Below are positions 17,372-25,965 of a stretch of DNA of 64,000 nucleotides, in pieces (position 1 is the first letter of the stretch; each line of letters starts with the position of its first letter). The stretch is from Delftia tsuruhatensis NBRC 16741 (GTDB lineage: Bacteria > Pseudomonadota > Gammaproteobacteria > Burkholderiales > Burkholderiaceae_C). The stretch covers positions 81,807-145,806 of the forward strand of contig NZ_BCTO01000035.1 in NCBI RefSeq assembly GCF_001571325.1, in the 5' to 3' direction. The translations under genes and the position numbers were made by a program. The notes beneath the pieces are model-generated. The model was not told the DNA's origin. It saw only the letters and a program-made list of their open reading frames with translations, and searched no databases.

Positions 17372-18001
17372 TCAGGCCGCTGCGTCGGGGACGAACTCGG
17401 GCCGGTCGTTGCTCTGGGGCTTGAGCGGCTGGGCGGCCTTGCCTTCGGCGCGTTCCTTGCGCCATTGCTCCTTGCGTGCCGTCCACTCGTTCAGGCGGGC
17501 GTGGGCGGTGGTGCTTTCGCGCGCCATCTGCACTTCGTCGGCCAGCTGGGCCGACAGCTCCAGGCGGATGCCGTTGGGATCGAAGAAATAGATGCTCTTG
17601 AAGATGTGGTGGTCGGTCACGCCCAGCACCTCGATGCCATGCGCCACCAGGCGGGCCTTGGTGTTCTCCAGTTCCTCGACGGTGTCCACGCGGAAGGCGA
17701 TGTGGTTGATCCACAGCGGCGTGTTGGGCGAGGGCAGGGCCTTTTCGTCGTCGCCGATGTCGAAGAAGGCGATGAACGACCCATCCTTCAGGCGGAAGAA
17801 GAAGTGCGTGTAGGGGCAGTACTCGCCCGTGCTGGGCACGTAGTCGCTCTGGATGATGTGGTAGAGCGGCAGGCCCAGGATGTCCTCGTAGAAGTGGCGG
17901 GTCTCCTCGGCATCGCGGGCCTTGTAGGCGTAGTGGTGCAGCTGCTGCACGGCGGCGGGCGGTGGCAGTGTGGACAGGTCGGGACGGGCGCTTGTGTTCA
18001 T
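17372..18001 (-). CDS. VOC-superfamily protein (glyoxalase/extradiol dioxygenase fold)
   Basis: A 209-residue protein with paired beta-alpha-beta-beta-beta modules. Putative metal ligands are His in [10 protein letters not shown] (near residue 22), His in INHIAFRVD (near 99) and Glu in [11 protein letters not shown] (near 155), as in iron-dependent extradiol dioxygenases and glyoxalase-like enzymes. A charged tail of about 55 residues after the fold ([16 protein letters not shown]) is unusual. ATG 18001 has a strong AAGGAG site. I cannot assign a substrate; no aromatic pathway genes adjoin it. Confidence 0.8.
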   Translation of the reverse strand: MNTSARPDLSTLPPPAAVQQLHHYAYKARDAEETRHFYEDILGLPLYHIIQSDYVPSTGEYCPYTHFFFRLKDGSFIAFFDIGDDEKALPSPNTPLWINHIAFRVDTVEELENTKARLVAHGIEVLGVTDHHIFKSIYFFDPNGIRLELSAQLADEVQMARESTTAHARLNEWTARKEQWRKERAEGKAAQPLKPQSNDRPEFVPDAAA

Positions 18002-18247
18002 CGAATGTCTCCTTGGTGGATATCTTGATTCTACTATTCGTAATCAATTTACCTAAATGAAATGTTGCGATGGATGCAGGGATATGCGCGCTGCGGTGTC
18101 CGGGCCACCTGCGGTGCCGAGTTGCCGCCAGCACTTGACCTTCAAGTCACTTCACGCTTTCTCATCGAGGTCCGATCCCCCGCTTGCCATGGTCGCCATG
18201 GATGCGGCGGCCCTCTGTTCACAACCGTTTTCAAGTCAAGGAATCTC

Positions 18248-19141
18248 ATGAGCGACAGCCATCAGCACGGCGACGTGCGCGCCCTGCCGGAATCCCGTCT
18301 CTGGTTTGCCTTCGGATTGACCGGCACCTTCATGGTGGTGGAGATCATCGGCGGCATGGTCACGGGCAGCCTGGCCCTGATCTCCGACGCCATGCACATG
18401 CTGACCGACGCGATGGCGCTGCTGCTGGCCCTGGTGGCCATACGCGCCGGCCGCAAGGCAGCCGACCTGCTGCGCACCTACGGCTATGCGCGCTTCGAGA
18501 TCCTGGCCGCCGCCGTCAATGCGCTGGTGCTGCTGGGCGTGGCCTTCTACATCCTGTATGAGGCCTACCGCCGGCTGTCGGCACCTGCGGAAATCCAGTC
18601 CCTGGGCATGATGGCGGTGGCGGCCGCGGGCCTGGTGATCAATCTGATCTCCATGCGCCTGCTGTCGGGCGGCAAGGACGAGAGCCTGAACGTGAAGGGC
18701 GCGTACCTGGAGGTGTGGGCTGACATGCTGGGCTCGGTCGGCGTGCTCGCCGGTGCTGCGCTGATCTGGCTGACGGGCTGGCGGTGGATCGACTCGGCGG
18801 TGGCCGTGGGCATCGGCTTCATGGTGTTCCCGCGGACCTGGACCCTGTTGCGCGAGTGCATCAACATCCTGCTGGAAGGCGTGCCCTCGGGGATGAGCCT
18901 GCAGGCGGTGCGCGAGACGATTGCGGGCACGGCGGGCGTGGCAGCGATCCACGATGTCCACCTGTGGGCGGTCACGCAGAGCAAGCCCATGCTGACCGGC
19001 CATGTGGTGCTGCTGCCCGGCGCGGACGGCGAGCAGGTGCGTCGCGATATCGAGGACAGGCTGCAGGCCGGCTTCGACCTGCACCATACGACGCTGCAGA
19101 TGGAGCGCGAGGACCGCTCCCCGGCAGAGCACATCCACTAG
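18248..19141 (+). CDS. Cation diffusion facilitator (CzcD/ZitB-like metal exporter)
   Basis: A 297-residue inner-membrane protein with six helices. The zinc-site residues are present: LISDAMHMLTDAMAL in helix 2 (Asp, His and Asp) and YLEVWADMLGSVGV in helix 5 (Asp). The C-terminal cytoplasmic domain contains IHDVHLWAVT, the metal-sensing dimer element. Together these mark a zinc, cobalt or cadmium/proton antiporter of the CzcD/ZitB group. ATG 18248 has AAGGA upstream; the frame extends to 18062 without homology. No metal-responsive regulator adjoins it. Confidence 0.92.
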   Translation: MSDSHQHGDVRALPESRLWFAFGLTGTFMVVEIIGGMVTGSLALISDAMHMLTDAMALLLALVAIRAGRKAADLLRTYGYARFEILAAAVNALVLLGVAFYILYEAYRRLSAPAEIQSLGMMAVAAAGLVINLISMRLLSGGKDESLNVKGAYLEVWADMLGSVGVLAGAALIWLTGWRWIDSAVAVGIGFMVFPRTWTLLRECINILLEGVPSGMSLQAVRETIAGTAGVAAIHDVHLWAVTQSKPMLTGHVVLLPGADGEQVRRDIEDRLQAGFDLHHTTLQMEREDRSPAEHIH

Positions 19142-19178
19142 GATGCCAGTCTTCATGGACCACACCCGGAGTGCACCG

Positions 19179-19427
19179 ATGCTTGAGCTTCGACCCAACT
19201 GCGAATGCTGCGACAAGGACCTGCCGCCAGAGTCTGCCGAGGCCCGCATCTGCACCTTCGAGTGCACGTTCTGTGCCGGCTGTGCGGATCATGTGCTGCA
19301 CGGCGCCTGCCCCAACTGCGGTGGCGAGCTGGTGGCCAGGCCGCGCCGGCCGGCGGACAAGCTGGAGCGGTATCCGGCCTCGACGAAGCGGGTGCTCAAG
19401 GCCGGCGGCTGCGCTGTAAGGGCCTGA
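19179..19427 (+). CDS. DUF1272 cysteine-rich small protein
   Basis: An 82-residue protein of the DUF1272 family, recognised from its start LELRPNCECCDKDLP and the repeated cysteine pairs (CECC, CTFECTFCAGC, CPNC), eight or more cysteines that should hold zinc. The basic tail VARPRRPADKLERYP is also typical. Function is unknown. I chose ATG 19179 because the family starts with MLELRP; ATG 19155 is in frame. It lies 37 bases after the metal exporter gene, perhaps in one transcript, and abuts the next gene tail to tail with no gap. Confidence 0.85.
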   Translation: MLELRPNCECCDKDLPPESAEARICTFECTFCAGCADHVLHGACPNCGGELVARPRRPADKLERYPASTKRVLKAGGCAVRA

Positions 19428-19832
19428 TCAGAGCACAGGCCTGGCTCTGCGGCCACGGAACGCAGCCTCCACCGCCAGCACGGCTGCAAAACCCATCGCA
19501 TAGGCCAGCACATCCCACCAGTCGGCCGTGCTGCCCAGCACGATGCGCAGCGCTCGGTTGGGAATGTGCAACTGGAAGGTCGATGCCAGGAACTGGCCCA
19601 GCTCCACCAGCAGGCCCACGCACAGTGCGGCCGATGCCAGCGTCAGCACGCGCGCGGCGATCACGGTCTTGAACACGGCATAGACCCAGGCCACGGCCAA
19701 CACGTCGCCGAAGAAGCTGCGCACCCAGCCCCAGCGTGCGCCGACGGTGGCCAGCAGCACGAGCAGGACAAACAGGGCCACCGCCCACACCAGGGAAACA
19801 GGATCAAAACGCCATCGCATGGCCGCCATCAT
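19428..19832 (-). CDS. DUF2809-type small membrane protein
   Basis: A 134-residue protein with about four membrane helices. The segment VELGQFLAS (helix 3), then NRALRIVLGSTADWWDVLAYAMG, matches the DUF2809 and VanZ-like pattern in which a helix ends in Asp before a Tyr/Ala-rich last helix. Function is unknown. Its stop touches the stop of the DUF1272 gene. The ATG at 19832 is followed by two further methionines within five codons, so the exact start is not certain. Confidence 0.75.
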   Translation of the reverse strand: MMAAMRWRFDPVSLVWAVALFVLLVLLATVGARWGWVRSFFGDVLAVAWVYAVFKTVIAARVLTLASAALCVGLLVELGQFLASTFQLHIPNRALRIVLGSTADWWDVLAYAMGFAAVLAVEAAFRGRRARPVL

Positions 19833-19852
19833 CGGGCCAAAAGCGGGTCCGG

Positions 19853-20200
19853 TCAGCGAGCCGGGTGCGCAGTGCCTTGCGCAGCGGTGGCCAGCGGGTG
19901 CGCTATCCCGCCATCGCCGTAGCTGCCCACCACCTGGGCGATCACCACCTGGTAGCCCTTGAGCCAGCGCGCCTGCTGCCGCTTGGCCTCGATATGCGCA
20001 GGGTGGCGCATCAGCTCTTGCAGCGCCTCCCAGGTCTGCCAGTAGTAGACGTTGGAGACCAGGCCTGTGGCGGGGTTCTCCCAGGCCTCTTCGCCCAGGT
20101 AGCCGGGGATGGCGCGGGCGATCTCGGCGATCCGGCCGTCAAGGGCATGGAACTGCGCGTCGTATGCGCCCGGCGCGAAGGTGAAGGTGGAGGTGTACAT
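19853..20200 (-). CDS. Antibiotic biosynthesis monooxygenase (ABM) domain protein
   Basis: A 115-residue ferredoxin-like alpha/beta protein. The pattern FAPGAYDAQFHALDGRIAE, then IPGYLGEEAWENP, YYWQTWEALQELMRHPAHIE and HIEAKRQQARWLKGYQ is that of the ABM family, which covers small monooxygenases acting without cofactor, haem-degrading proteins and many of unknown role. It starts 34 bases after the PaiB-like gene on the same strand, so the two probably form an operon; a similar pairing is common in proteobacteria. No catalytic role is claimed. Confidence 0.82.
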   Translation of the reverse strand: MYTSTFTFAPGAYDAQFHALDGRIAEIARAIPGYLGEEAWENPATGLVSNVYYWQTWEALQELMRHPAHIEAKRQQARWLKGYQVVIAQVVGSYGDGGIAHPLATAAQGTAHPAR

Positions 20201-20234
20201 CGATGGTTGGCAACCTGTGTGAGGGTGGCTGGCG

Positions 20235-20864
20235 CTAGATGCGCGGCGCCGCATCCATGGCGCCGGCCAGCGGCTCCTGTCCGCGCTCGCGCAGCGCGCC
20301 GATGGCGCCTTCCAGGTCGCGGGCCTGCCGGTTCTGGCTGAGCTTGGCCTTGCCCTCCAGGCGGGTGATGCGGATCTGCAGGCCGAGGATGGCCTGCAGC
20401 ATGCCGTCGATGAATTCACGCGGCGAGTCGGACATCTTCCAGGGCTGGGCCTGCGATGCCTCATGGACCCGGGTGAGCCGGCCGACCAGGCCGCGCACGA
20501 ATCTCTCGTCGTCATGGATGCTGATTTGCCCGTGCACATGCACGGCCTCGTAGTTCCAGGTGGGCACCAGGCGGTGCGTCTCGTGCTTGCTTGGATACCA
20601 GCTGGGCGAGATATAGCCTTCGGCACCACGGAAGACGACCAGCACCTCGGCGCCGTCGCGGCACTGCTGCCAGATGGGATTGGCGCGGGCCACATGGGCG
20701 CTCAGCGTGCCCATCTCCCCTGGGTCCGCATCCAGCAGGAACGGCAGGTGGTTGGCGTCCAGCACGCCGTTGGCCTGGGTGACGAGCGTGCCCAGGGGGT
20801 GGCTGCGGATCAGGCCGTGCAGGCTGCCGGAATCGATGAGGGAGAAATGGGCGGGCGTGTACAT
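20235..20864 (-). CDS. paiB: PaiB-like FMN-binding protein
   Basis: A 209-residue protein of the PaiB family with an FMN-binding split-barrel fold. Family motifs are YTPAHF at the N-terminus, ANHLPFLLD, AHVARANPIWQ, YISPSWYPSK and VPTWNYEAVHVHG, then a C-terminal MVxGIVGFEI-like helix (ILGLQIRITRLEGKAKLSQN). PaiB was described as a negative regulator of sporulation genes in Bacillus; in proteobacteria its role is mostly unknown and an enzymatic flavin role is likely. It is divergent from a MocR-type regulator, which may control it. Confidence 0.88.
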   Translation of the reverse strand: MYTPAHFSLIDSGSLHGLIRSHPLGTLVTQANGVLDANHLPFLLDADPGEMGTLSAHVARANPIWQQCRDGAEVLVVFRGAEGYISPSWYPSKHETHRLVPTWNYEAVHVHGQISIHDDERFVRGLVGRLTRVHEASQAQPWKMSDSPREFIDGMLQAILGLQIRITRLEGKAKLSQNRQARDLEGAIGALRERGQEPLAGAMDAAPRI

Positions 20865-20952
20865 GGAGCTTGGTGCAACGGTGGACCGGCATCGGGGGAA
20901 ACAGGACTATCCACCATCCCTGGCACAATGAAAAATCCAGTTTCGTGATTTT

Positions 20953-22470
20953 TTGGAAGACCAGTTGAAGTCCCATTTCGCCGCCGATACCGGGGCTGCG
21001 CCCAGCGCCCGCCGCATCCACGAATGGCTGAAATCCCAGATGGCCGACGGCAGCCTGGCCGTGGGCGCGCGCCTGCCTTCCACCCGCGCGCTGGCGCTGG
21101 ACCTGGGTGTGTCGCGCACCACCGTCACGGCGGCCTACGAGCAGCTTGCGGCCGAGGGCTATCTGGAGACTGCACAGGGCGCCCGGGCGCGCGTGGCAGC
21201 TGGCGCGGAGCAGCGCAGCCGCGCGCCCCGCATTGCGGCTGCGGCGCAGGATTGCCGATCCCGCCTGTCTTCCTATGGACGGCGCGTGGATGCGCTGGCG
21301 CAGGCCCAGCCCGCTCGCGCCTGGGATGAAGGGCCTGCCGTGATCGACTTTCTCTACGGCGCCCTGGCCTTTGACGACTTTCCCACGCTGGCCTGGCGGC
21401 GCGCCTACAACCGCGCCATCGTGCAGCGCCAGTCTTCCCTGTCCTACGACGCGCCCGAAGGCGAGCCGGCGCTGCGCATGGCGCTGCAAGGCTATCTGCG
21501 AAGGGCGCGGGGGCTTGTCTGTTCGGCCGATCAGATAGTGGTGGTGCAGGGCTCGCAGCAGGCCATCGACCTGTGCGCGCGCGTGCTGGTCGATCCGGGC
21601 GAGACCGTGCTGATGGAAGAGCCCTGCTACCTGATGGCGCGCCGCGTGTTCGAGGCCCAGGGCGCATGCCTGCAGGAAATGGCCGTCGATGAACAGGGCC
21701 TGGATACCTCGGCGCTGGCCGGGCGCCAGGCGCGGCTGGCCTATGTCACGCCCTCGCACCAGTTTCCGCTGGGCGGCGTGCTGCCCATAGGCCGCAGGCA
21801 GCAACTGCTGGCCTGGGCGCGCGCCACGGGTGCCTGGATTCTGGAGGACGACTACGACGGCGAATTCCGCTACGGGCTGCGCCCCATCGACGCCCTGCAG
21901 TCCATTGACGAGGTGGGTTGCGTCATCCATGTCGGCACTTTCTCCAAGGCCTTGTCCCCACAAATGCGCATGGGCTACCTGGTGCTGCCGCCGTCCCTGG
22001 TGCCCGTGTTCCGGGAAGCCCGGCGGCTGGCCGACCGGCATGCGCCGCGCCTGGACCAGCTGGTGCTGGCCGCGCTGATCGAGGACGGCAGCTACGAGCG
22101 CCATGTGCGCGCCGCCCGCCGCCGCAACGAAGGCCGGCGGGCGGCATTGCTGCAGGCGCTGGAGCGGCACCTGCCGGGCGCGGTGCAGGTCGAAGGTTCG
22201 GCCTCGGGCCTGCATGTGGTGGCCTGGGTGCCTGCCGTGCACCAGCGCGATGAGATTGCCCTGGTGCGTCTGGCGCGAGAGCGCGGCGTGGGCGTGCGCC
22301 CCATCTCGCCGCTCTATGCGGCCGGTGACGCCCATCGCCGCCAGTCCTGCGCCGGGCTGGTCCTGGGCTATGCGAGCCTGCAGCCGCAGGCCATCGAGCA
22401 AGGGGTGCGCAGGCTGGCGGGCGTGGTCAGGAGGTGGCAGGCCCGGCCCGCCACGCAAAAAAGCCCGTGA
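20953..22470 (+). CDS. MocR/PdxR-family regulator (GntR HTH fused to aminotransferase)
   Basis: A 505-residue fusion. Residues 15-85 form a GntR winged helix (LPSTRALALDLGVSRTTVTA, YEQLAAEGYL). Residues 125-495 are a fold-type I aminotransferase domain with QQAIDLCARVL, the LEDDYDGEFRY loop and the PLP lysine in HVGTFSKALSPQMRMGY. MocR proteins sense PLP or aminated ligands and regulate vitamin B6, GABA or taurine genes. The divergent paiB-ABM pair is the probable target. The start is a TTG at 20953 (another TTG at 20965); no ATG fits. Its stop codon lies inside the stem of a terminator serving the other strand. Confidence 0.87.
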   Translation: MEDQLKSHFAADTGAAPSARRIHEWLKSQMADGSLAVGARLPSTRALALDLGVSRTTVTAAYEQLAAEGYLETAQGARARVAAGAEQRSRAPRIAAAAQDCRSRLSSYGRRVDALAQAQPARAWDEGPAVIDFLYGALAFDDFPTLAWRRAYNRAIVQRQSSLSYDAPEGEPALRMALQGYLRRARGLVCSADQIVVVQGSQQAIDLCARVLVDPGETVLMEEPCYLMARRVFEAQGACLQEMAVDEQGLDTSALAGRQARLAYVTPSHQFPLGGVLPIGRRQQLLAWARATGAWILEDDYDGEFRYGLRPIDALQSIDEVGCVIHVGTFSKALSPQMRMGYLVLPPSLVPVFREARRLADRHAPRLDQLVLAALIEDGSYERHVRAARRRNEGRRAALLQALERHLPGAVQVEGSASGLHVVAWVPAVHQRDEIALVRLARERGVGVRPISPLYAAGDAHRRQSCAGLVLGYASLQPQAIEQGVRRLAGVVRRWQARPATQKSP

Positions 22471-22493
22471 CCGGCTTCCGGATCACGGGCTTT
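22456..22493 (-). terminator. Terminator of the cytochrome b561-YceI operon
   Basis: An 11-base stem (AAAGCCCGTGA with TCACGGGCTTT) with a short inner CCGG pairing. On the minus strand it is followed by six U residues, 40 bases after the last YceI gene. It overlaps the final codons and TGA stop of the convergent MocR gene. Confidence 0.85.
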
Positions 22494-22533
22494 GGGTCGC
22501 ATCGCCCCGAAAGGCACTGCGGCGAATACCGTT

Positions 22534-23112
22534 TTACTGCTGCTTGACCGCTTCGATGGACATCACCAGGCGCACTTGCTTGGGGAAGCCGTAGTCCACG
22601 CCGTAGTTCACGCCGAAGGCGGTGCGGTCGATCACGGCCTCGAAGTCGCCGCCGCAGGTCTCGCGCTTTTGCAGCATGGCGTTGGGGTAGCAGGTGAACT
22701 TGTTGGCCTTGATGGTCACGGGCTGGGTCTTGTCCAGGATGGTCAGCTGGCCGGTGACTTCCTTGAGCTTGTCGCCGTCGAAGACGAACTTGTCGGAGAC
22801 GAACTTGGCCTGGGGGAACTTGGCCACGTTGAAGATGTCGGCGCTCTTGAGATGCTTGTCGAAGGCGGCGGTGCCCGAGCTCAGCGAGTCCATTTCCAGC
22901 ACGACTTCGACCTTGCCGGCCTTGGCGTCACGGTCGAATTCCACGGTGCCGCTCTTCTTGTCGAAGCGCACGCGGTTGGTCGAGGCACCGTTGTGGTCGA
23001 TCTCGAACGTGGCGAAGGTGTGCGTCGGGTCGATGGCGTAGGTTGCGGGAGCCGCCTGGGCAGCGGTGGCGAACAGGCCGGCAATGGCCAGGGCAAACAC
23101 GGAAGTGCGCAT
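22534..23112 (-). CDS. YceI-family periplasmic lipid-binding protein (1)
   Basis: A 192-residue exported protein: signal peptide ending AAQA (about residue 20), then a YceI lipocalin-like barrel starting TYAIDPTHTFATFEIDH. Segments FNVAKFPQAKFVSDKF and the late RTAFGVNYGVDYG are classic for the family, whose best known member binds polyisoprenoid chains. Two cysteines (CYPNA...ETCGG) could form a disulfide. ATG 23112 has AGGAG. It is the last gene of a three-gene operon with a second YceI and a cytochrome b561, a combination thought to move quinone-like carriers. Confidence 0.92.
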   Translation of the reverse strand: MRTSVFALAIAGLFATAAQAAPATYAIDPTHTFATFEIDHNGASTNRVRFDKKSGTVEFDRDAKAGKVEVVLEMDSLSSGTAAFDKHLKSADIFNVAKFPQAKFVSDKFVFDGDKLKEVTGQLTILDKTQPVTIKANKFTCYPNAMLQKRETCGGDFEAVIDRTAFGVNYGVDYGFPKQVRLVMSIEAVKQQ

Positions 23113-23181
23113 GAAAGAACTCCTAGGTTGGGGTTGCACGAAACGGAAAAGAAAACGGCCAATCCTGGGCAAGAGTGCCGC

Positions 23182-23754
23182 TTACAGCTTGCCCACGCCG
23201 GTCAGGGCCAGCTTGAATTGCACCTGGACCTCGTCGGCCACCATGGAGGTATCGCCCCATTCGCCTTCGCCGATCTTGAACTGCAGGCGCTTGAGCGGCA
23301 GCGTGCCGGTGGCCGTGGTCGTGGTGCCGGACTGTGCCAGTTGCACGGGAATGCTCACGTTCTGGACCTGGCCCTTGATGCTGAGCTTGCCGTCCACCTG
23401 GTACTTGCCGCCGCCCAGCGCCTTGACGGCGGTGGAGTCGAAGACGGCCTGGGGGAATTTGGCGACATTGAACCAATCGGCCTTGGGCAGCTCGGCGTCG
23501 GTTTCCTTGGCGCCCATGGTGGCGCTGCCGGTGTCCACGGTGAAGCGGATCTTGCTGGTGTCGGGCTTGGCCGTGTCGAACTGGACCTGGGCGTCGAATT
23601 TCTTGAAGTGGCCCTGCAGGGGCACGCCCATCTGCTTGGCCGTGAAGTTCACGGCGCTCTGGGCGGGAACGAGCTTTTGCTCGGCCAGGGCCGCCTGGGA
23701 GGTCAGGGCCGCAGCGGCCAGGGCAATGGTGGTCAGCGTGGCGGAAAAGCGCAT
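23182..23754 (-). CDS. YceI-family periplasmic lipid-binding protein (2)
   Basis: A 190-residue YceI protein with a signal peptide ending ALAEQ (about residue 25). The barrel motifs are LVPAQSAVNFTAKQMGVP, ADWFNVAKFPQAVFDS and FKIGEGEWGDTSMVADEVQV. The last of these differs clearly from the neighbouring YceI, so the two are ancient paralogues, not a recent duplication. It lies 69 bases upstream of the other YceI and 92 bases downstream of cytochrome b561, all in one direction. GGAG precedes the start. Confidence 0.92.
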   Translation of the reverse strand: MRFSATLTTIALAAAALTSQAALAEQKLVPAQSAVNFTAKQMGVPLQGHFKKFDAQVQFDTAKPDTSKIRFTVDTGSATMGAKETDAELPKADWFNVAKFPQAVFDSTAVKALGGGKYQVDGKLSIKGQVQNVSIPVQLAQSGTTTTATGTLPLKRLQFKIGEGEWGDTSMVADEVQVQFKLALTGVGKL

Positions 23755-23846
23755 GGCAGGACTCCTTTGGGGGTCGGGAAACATTCGATCGGGGATGGCT
23801 GGGGCGCGCGCAGCGCGGTGCGCAGGCCCTGGCTGGGGGAGAAAAC

Positions 23847-24440
23847 TCAGGCGCGGCCCGGCAGCATGCGGGAGATGAGGCCGTCGCGGTCGATGAACTG
23901 GTGCTTGAGGGCGGCGCCCACATGCATGGCGATCAGCGCGACCAGGGCCCAGGCCGCCCAGCCGTGCAGGGGCTTGAGGGTCTCCGCCAGCTCGGGGCTT
24001 GCGCTCACGAAGTCGGGCAGGGGCAGCACGCCGAGGAAGACGATGGGAAAGCCGGCCGCCGAGCTGTAGGCCCAGCCCAGCAGGGGCACGGCAAAGAACA
24101 GCAGGTACATGGCGTGGTGGGTGCCGTTGTGGGCCCAGTGCTGCCATTGGGGCATGGCGCGGGCCACGGCGGCGGGCAGCTCGGGCGGGCGATGGGTGAT
24201 GCGCCAGACCAGGCGCAGCAGGCTCAGCGTCAACAGCGTGACGCCCAGCCACTTGTGCCAGTTGTAGAGCTTCAGGCGCGAGGGCGAGAACGGCAGGCCT
24301 GTCATGTACCAGCCCAGGGCCAGGGCGGCGATCAGGCCCAGTGCCAGCAGCCAGTGGGCAGCCATGGCCACGCCGTTGTAGCGCGTGGCTTTGGAGGAGG
24401 ATTTTGCTGGCGCGTTGGCGCGGGCTGAGGACTCTGTCAT
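23847..24440 (-). CDS. Cytochrome b561-family membrane protein
   Basis: A 197-residue protein with four membrane helices and the haem-ligand histidines expected of the bacterial b561 group: MAAHWLLALGL in helix 1, LYNWHKWLGVTLL in helix 2, HHAMYLLFFAVPLLGW in helix 3 and GWAALVALIAMHVGAALKHQ in helix 4. Such proteins pass electrons between the quinone pool and periplasmic partners. It leads the operon with two YceI genes; the YceI proteins may shuttle isoprenoid electron carriers to it (inference). The ribosome site is weak and a strong hairpin lies just upstream. Confidence 0.9.
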   Translation of the reverse strand: MTESSARANAPAKSSSKATRYNGVAMAAHWLLALGLIAALALGWYMTGLPFSPSRLKLYNWHKWLGVTLLTLSLLRLVWRITHRPPELPAAVARAMPQWQHWAHNGTHHAMYLLFFAVPLLGWAYSSAAGFPIVFLGVLPLPDFVSASPELAETLKPLHGWAAWALVALIAMHVGAALKHQFIDRDGLISRMLPGRA

Positions 24441-24466
24441 GGATGGCGGCAGGCTTTGGAACCGTT

Positions 24467-24490
24467 CAGGGCCCCTGCAAAGGGGCCCTG
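24467..24490. other. Perfect hairpin in the cytochrome b561 leader
   Basis: A 10-base perfect stem (CAGGGCCCCT, loop GCAA, complement) starting 26 bases upstream of the ATG. On the minus strand the loop reads TTGC and no U-tract follows, so it is not a terminator. Its closeness to the start could affect translation. Confidence 0.45.
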
Positions 24491-24638
24491 GATGGCAAGA
24501 AAGGGTGCGGTGCGCTCTGCGTGGACTTCGTGCACTGCGGACAACGTGCAGTGTAGGAAGCGGCAAATCCAAAAGAGTTCAGCGGTATTGACGGCTCGAT
24601 TCAAAAAAGATGAAGGCTCGCCGTGCCGCGCGGAGGGC

Positions 24639-25946
24639 TCAGGGCCGGGTCGGATCGGCGGGCAGCACGACCACGGCCTGCGCTGCCTGCTTCCAGGCGG
24701 CAGCCGCTGCATCGGCATCGCCGCGGTGCTCGGCCATCAGGGCCAGGCGCTGCCAGGCGCGGGTGCGCAGTGCGCTTTCCTGCAGGTGGGGGGCTGCGCG
24801 CAGCAACAGCTGCTGGGCCTTGCCCCAGAGCTGGCGCTGCACGCATGCCATGCCGGCCAGGTATTGCAGGCGGGCTTCGCGCGGATGGGCGTTGCTGGCC
24901 GCCTCGATGCGAGCCAGCCAGGCGCCGTCCAGGCCGTCCAGGCAGGGCTCCAGCACCTGGACCAGGCGCGGCAGGTGGGATTCGCTGCGCGGGCCTGCGT
25001 GGGACAGCAGGCGCTCCCACACGGGCAGCAGCCAGGCACGGGCCTGCGCGGCCTCGCCGCCCAGGGCCATGAGGCGCGATGCGGCCGGCAGCGCAATCTC
25101 GGGCATGGCGCGCTCTTCCGTGTCCAGCGACAGCCAGAAGTGCTGCAGCTGCGTGGTGTCGCGTGCCTCGTTGATGCTCTCCAGTACCAGGCCGCGCACC
25201 ACGCTGGCGGCGGCCGCGGGCGAGAAGGCGCGGTGCTTGGCCAGCAGGCGTGCCGTGTCCAGCGCCGTCGATGTCTGGCCTGCCAGGCGCGAGGCCTTCA
25301 GGCGGATGCGCAGCGCGATCGTGCGGCGTGCCGCGCCCTGGGGCAGTTCGGCCAGGCGGCGCAGTGCGTCGGATGCGTCGCGGTCGTCCAGGGCCCAGCG
25401 CGCGGCGCGCATCTGTGCGCCTTCGCGCATTTCCTGCTCCTGGGCGTTGCCCTGGGCCGGTGCGTTGGCCAGGACCTCACGCCAATGGTGGTCGCGCTGC
25501 TGGCGGTCCTGCAGTGCATGGGAGGCATCGGCGGCCACCATGTGGGCGGCGGCGCGCAGCCGCATGCCGTGCGGCACGGCGGCATGGGTCTCGGCCAGGG
25601 ACTCTTCCATGGCCAGGGCCGCCAGCGCGGACTTGCGTGCGCGCAGGAAGCGGCCGGCCTGCTGGTGCGACAGGGCTTCCAGCAGGCTGTGGTGCATGGC
25701 GCGCTCTTTCTGCTGGCTGCGCCAGCGCCGCGCCTGGTGCGGCATCTGCAGCAGCGCGGCCAGCGCGCGCAGCGCGGCATACAGCAGCACGAAGGCCAGC
25801 ACGATGATGGCAATGGCCAGGTTCAGTGACAGGTCCAGGCGGTAGGGCGCCCAGAACAGGGTCACCGTGCCCTGGTTGGAGCCCGCGAACAAGGCGGCCG
25901 CAACGGCCATGCCGAACAAACCGATCAACCACAGTGCAGCGCGCAT
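24639..25946 (-). CDS. hemY: HemY-like membrane protein with TPR repeats
   Basis: A 435-residue protein: two N-terminal membrane helices (residues 5-22 and about 42-65; ALWLIGLFGMAVAAALFAGS, NLAIAIIVLAFVLLYAALRA) followed by a helical TPR-like domain, with the family sequence ALEALSHQQAGRFLRARKSA near residue 95. This is the proteobacterial HemY encoded with hemCDX; it is not the Gram-positive protoporphyrinogen oxidase of the same name, and its role in late haem synthesis is still unclear. GGGAG precedes the ATG; the open frame extends further to 26099 without homology. Last gene of hemC-hemD-hemX-hemY. Confidence 0.9.
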   Translation of the reverse strand: MRAALWLIGLFGMAVAAALFAGSNQGTVTLFWAPYRLDLSLNLAIAIIVLAFVLLYAALRALAALLQMPHQARRWRSQQKERAMHHSLLEALSHQQAGRFLRARKSALAALAMEESLAETHAAVPHGMRLRAAAHMVAADASHALQDRQQRDHHWREVLANAPAQGNAQEQEMREGAQMRAARWALDDRDASDALRRLAELPQGAARRTIALRIRLKASRLAGQTSTALDTARLLAKHRAFSPAAAASVVRGLVLESINEARDTTQLQHFWLSLDTEERAMPEIALPAASRLMALGGEAAQARAWLLPVWERLLSHAGPRSESHLPRLVQVLEPCLDGLDGAWLARIEAASNAHPREARLQYLAGMACVQRQLWGKAQQLLLRAAPHLQESALRTRAWQRLALMAEHRGDADAAAAAWKQAAQAVVVLPADPTRP

Positions 25947-25965
25947 TCGTCTGTCTCCCGGCTGC

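Noticed and set aside
14313..18134. A 1273-codon frame that would fuse valS to upstream sequence
   Set aside because: The extra 300 codons run across the VOC gene in a different frame and are Arg/Pro-rich; ValS homology begins at 17225.
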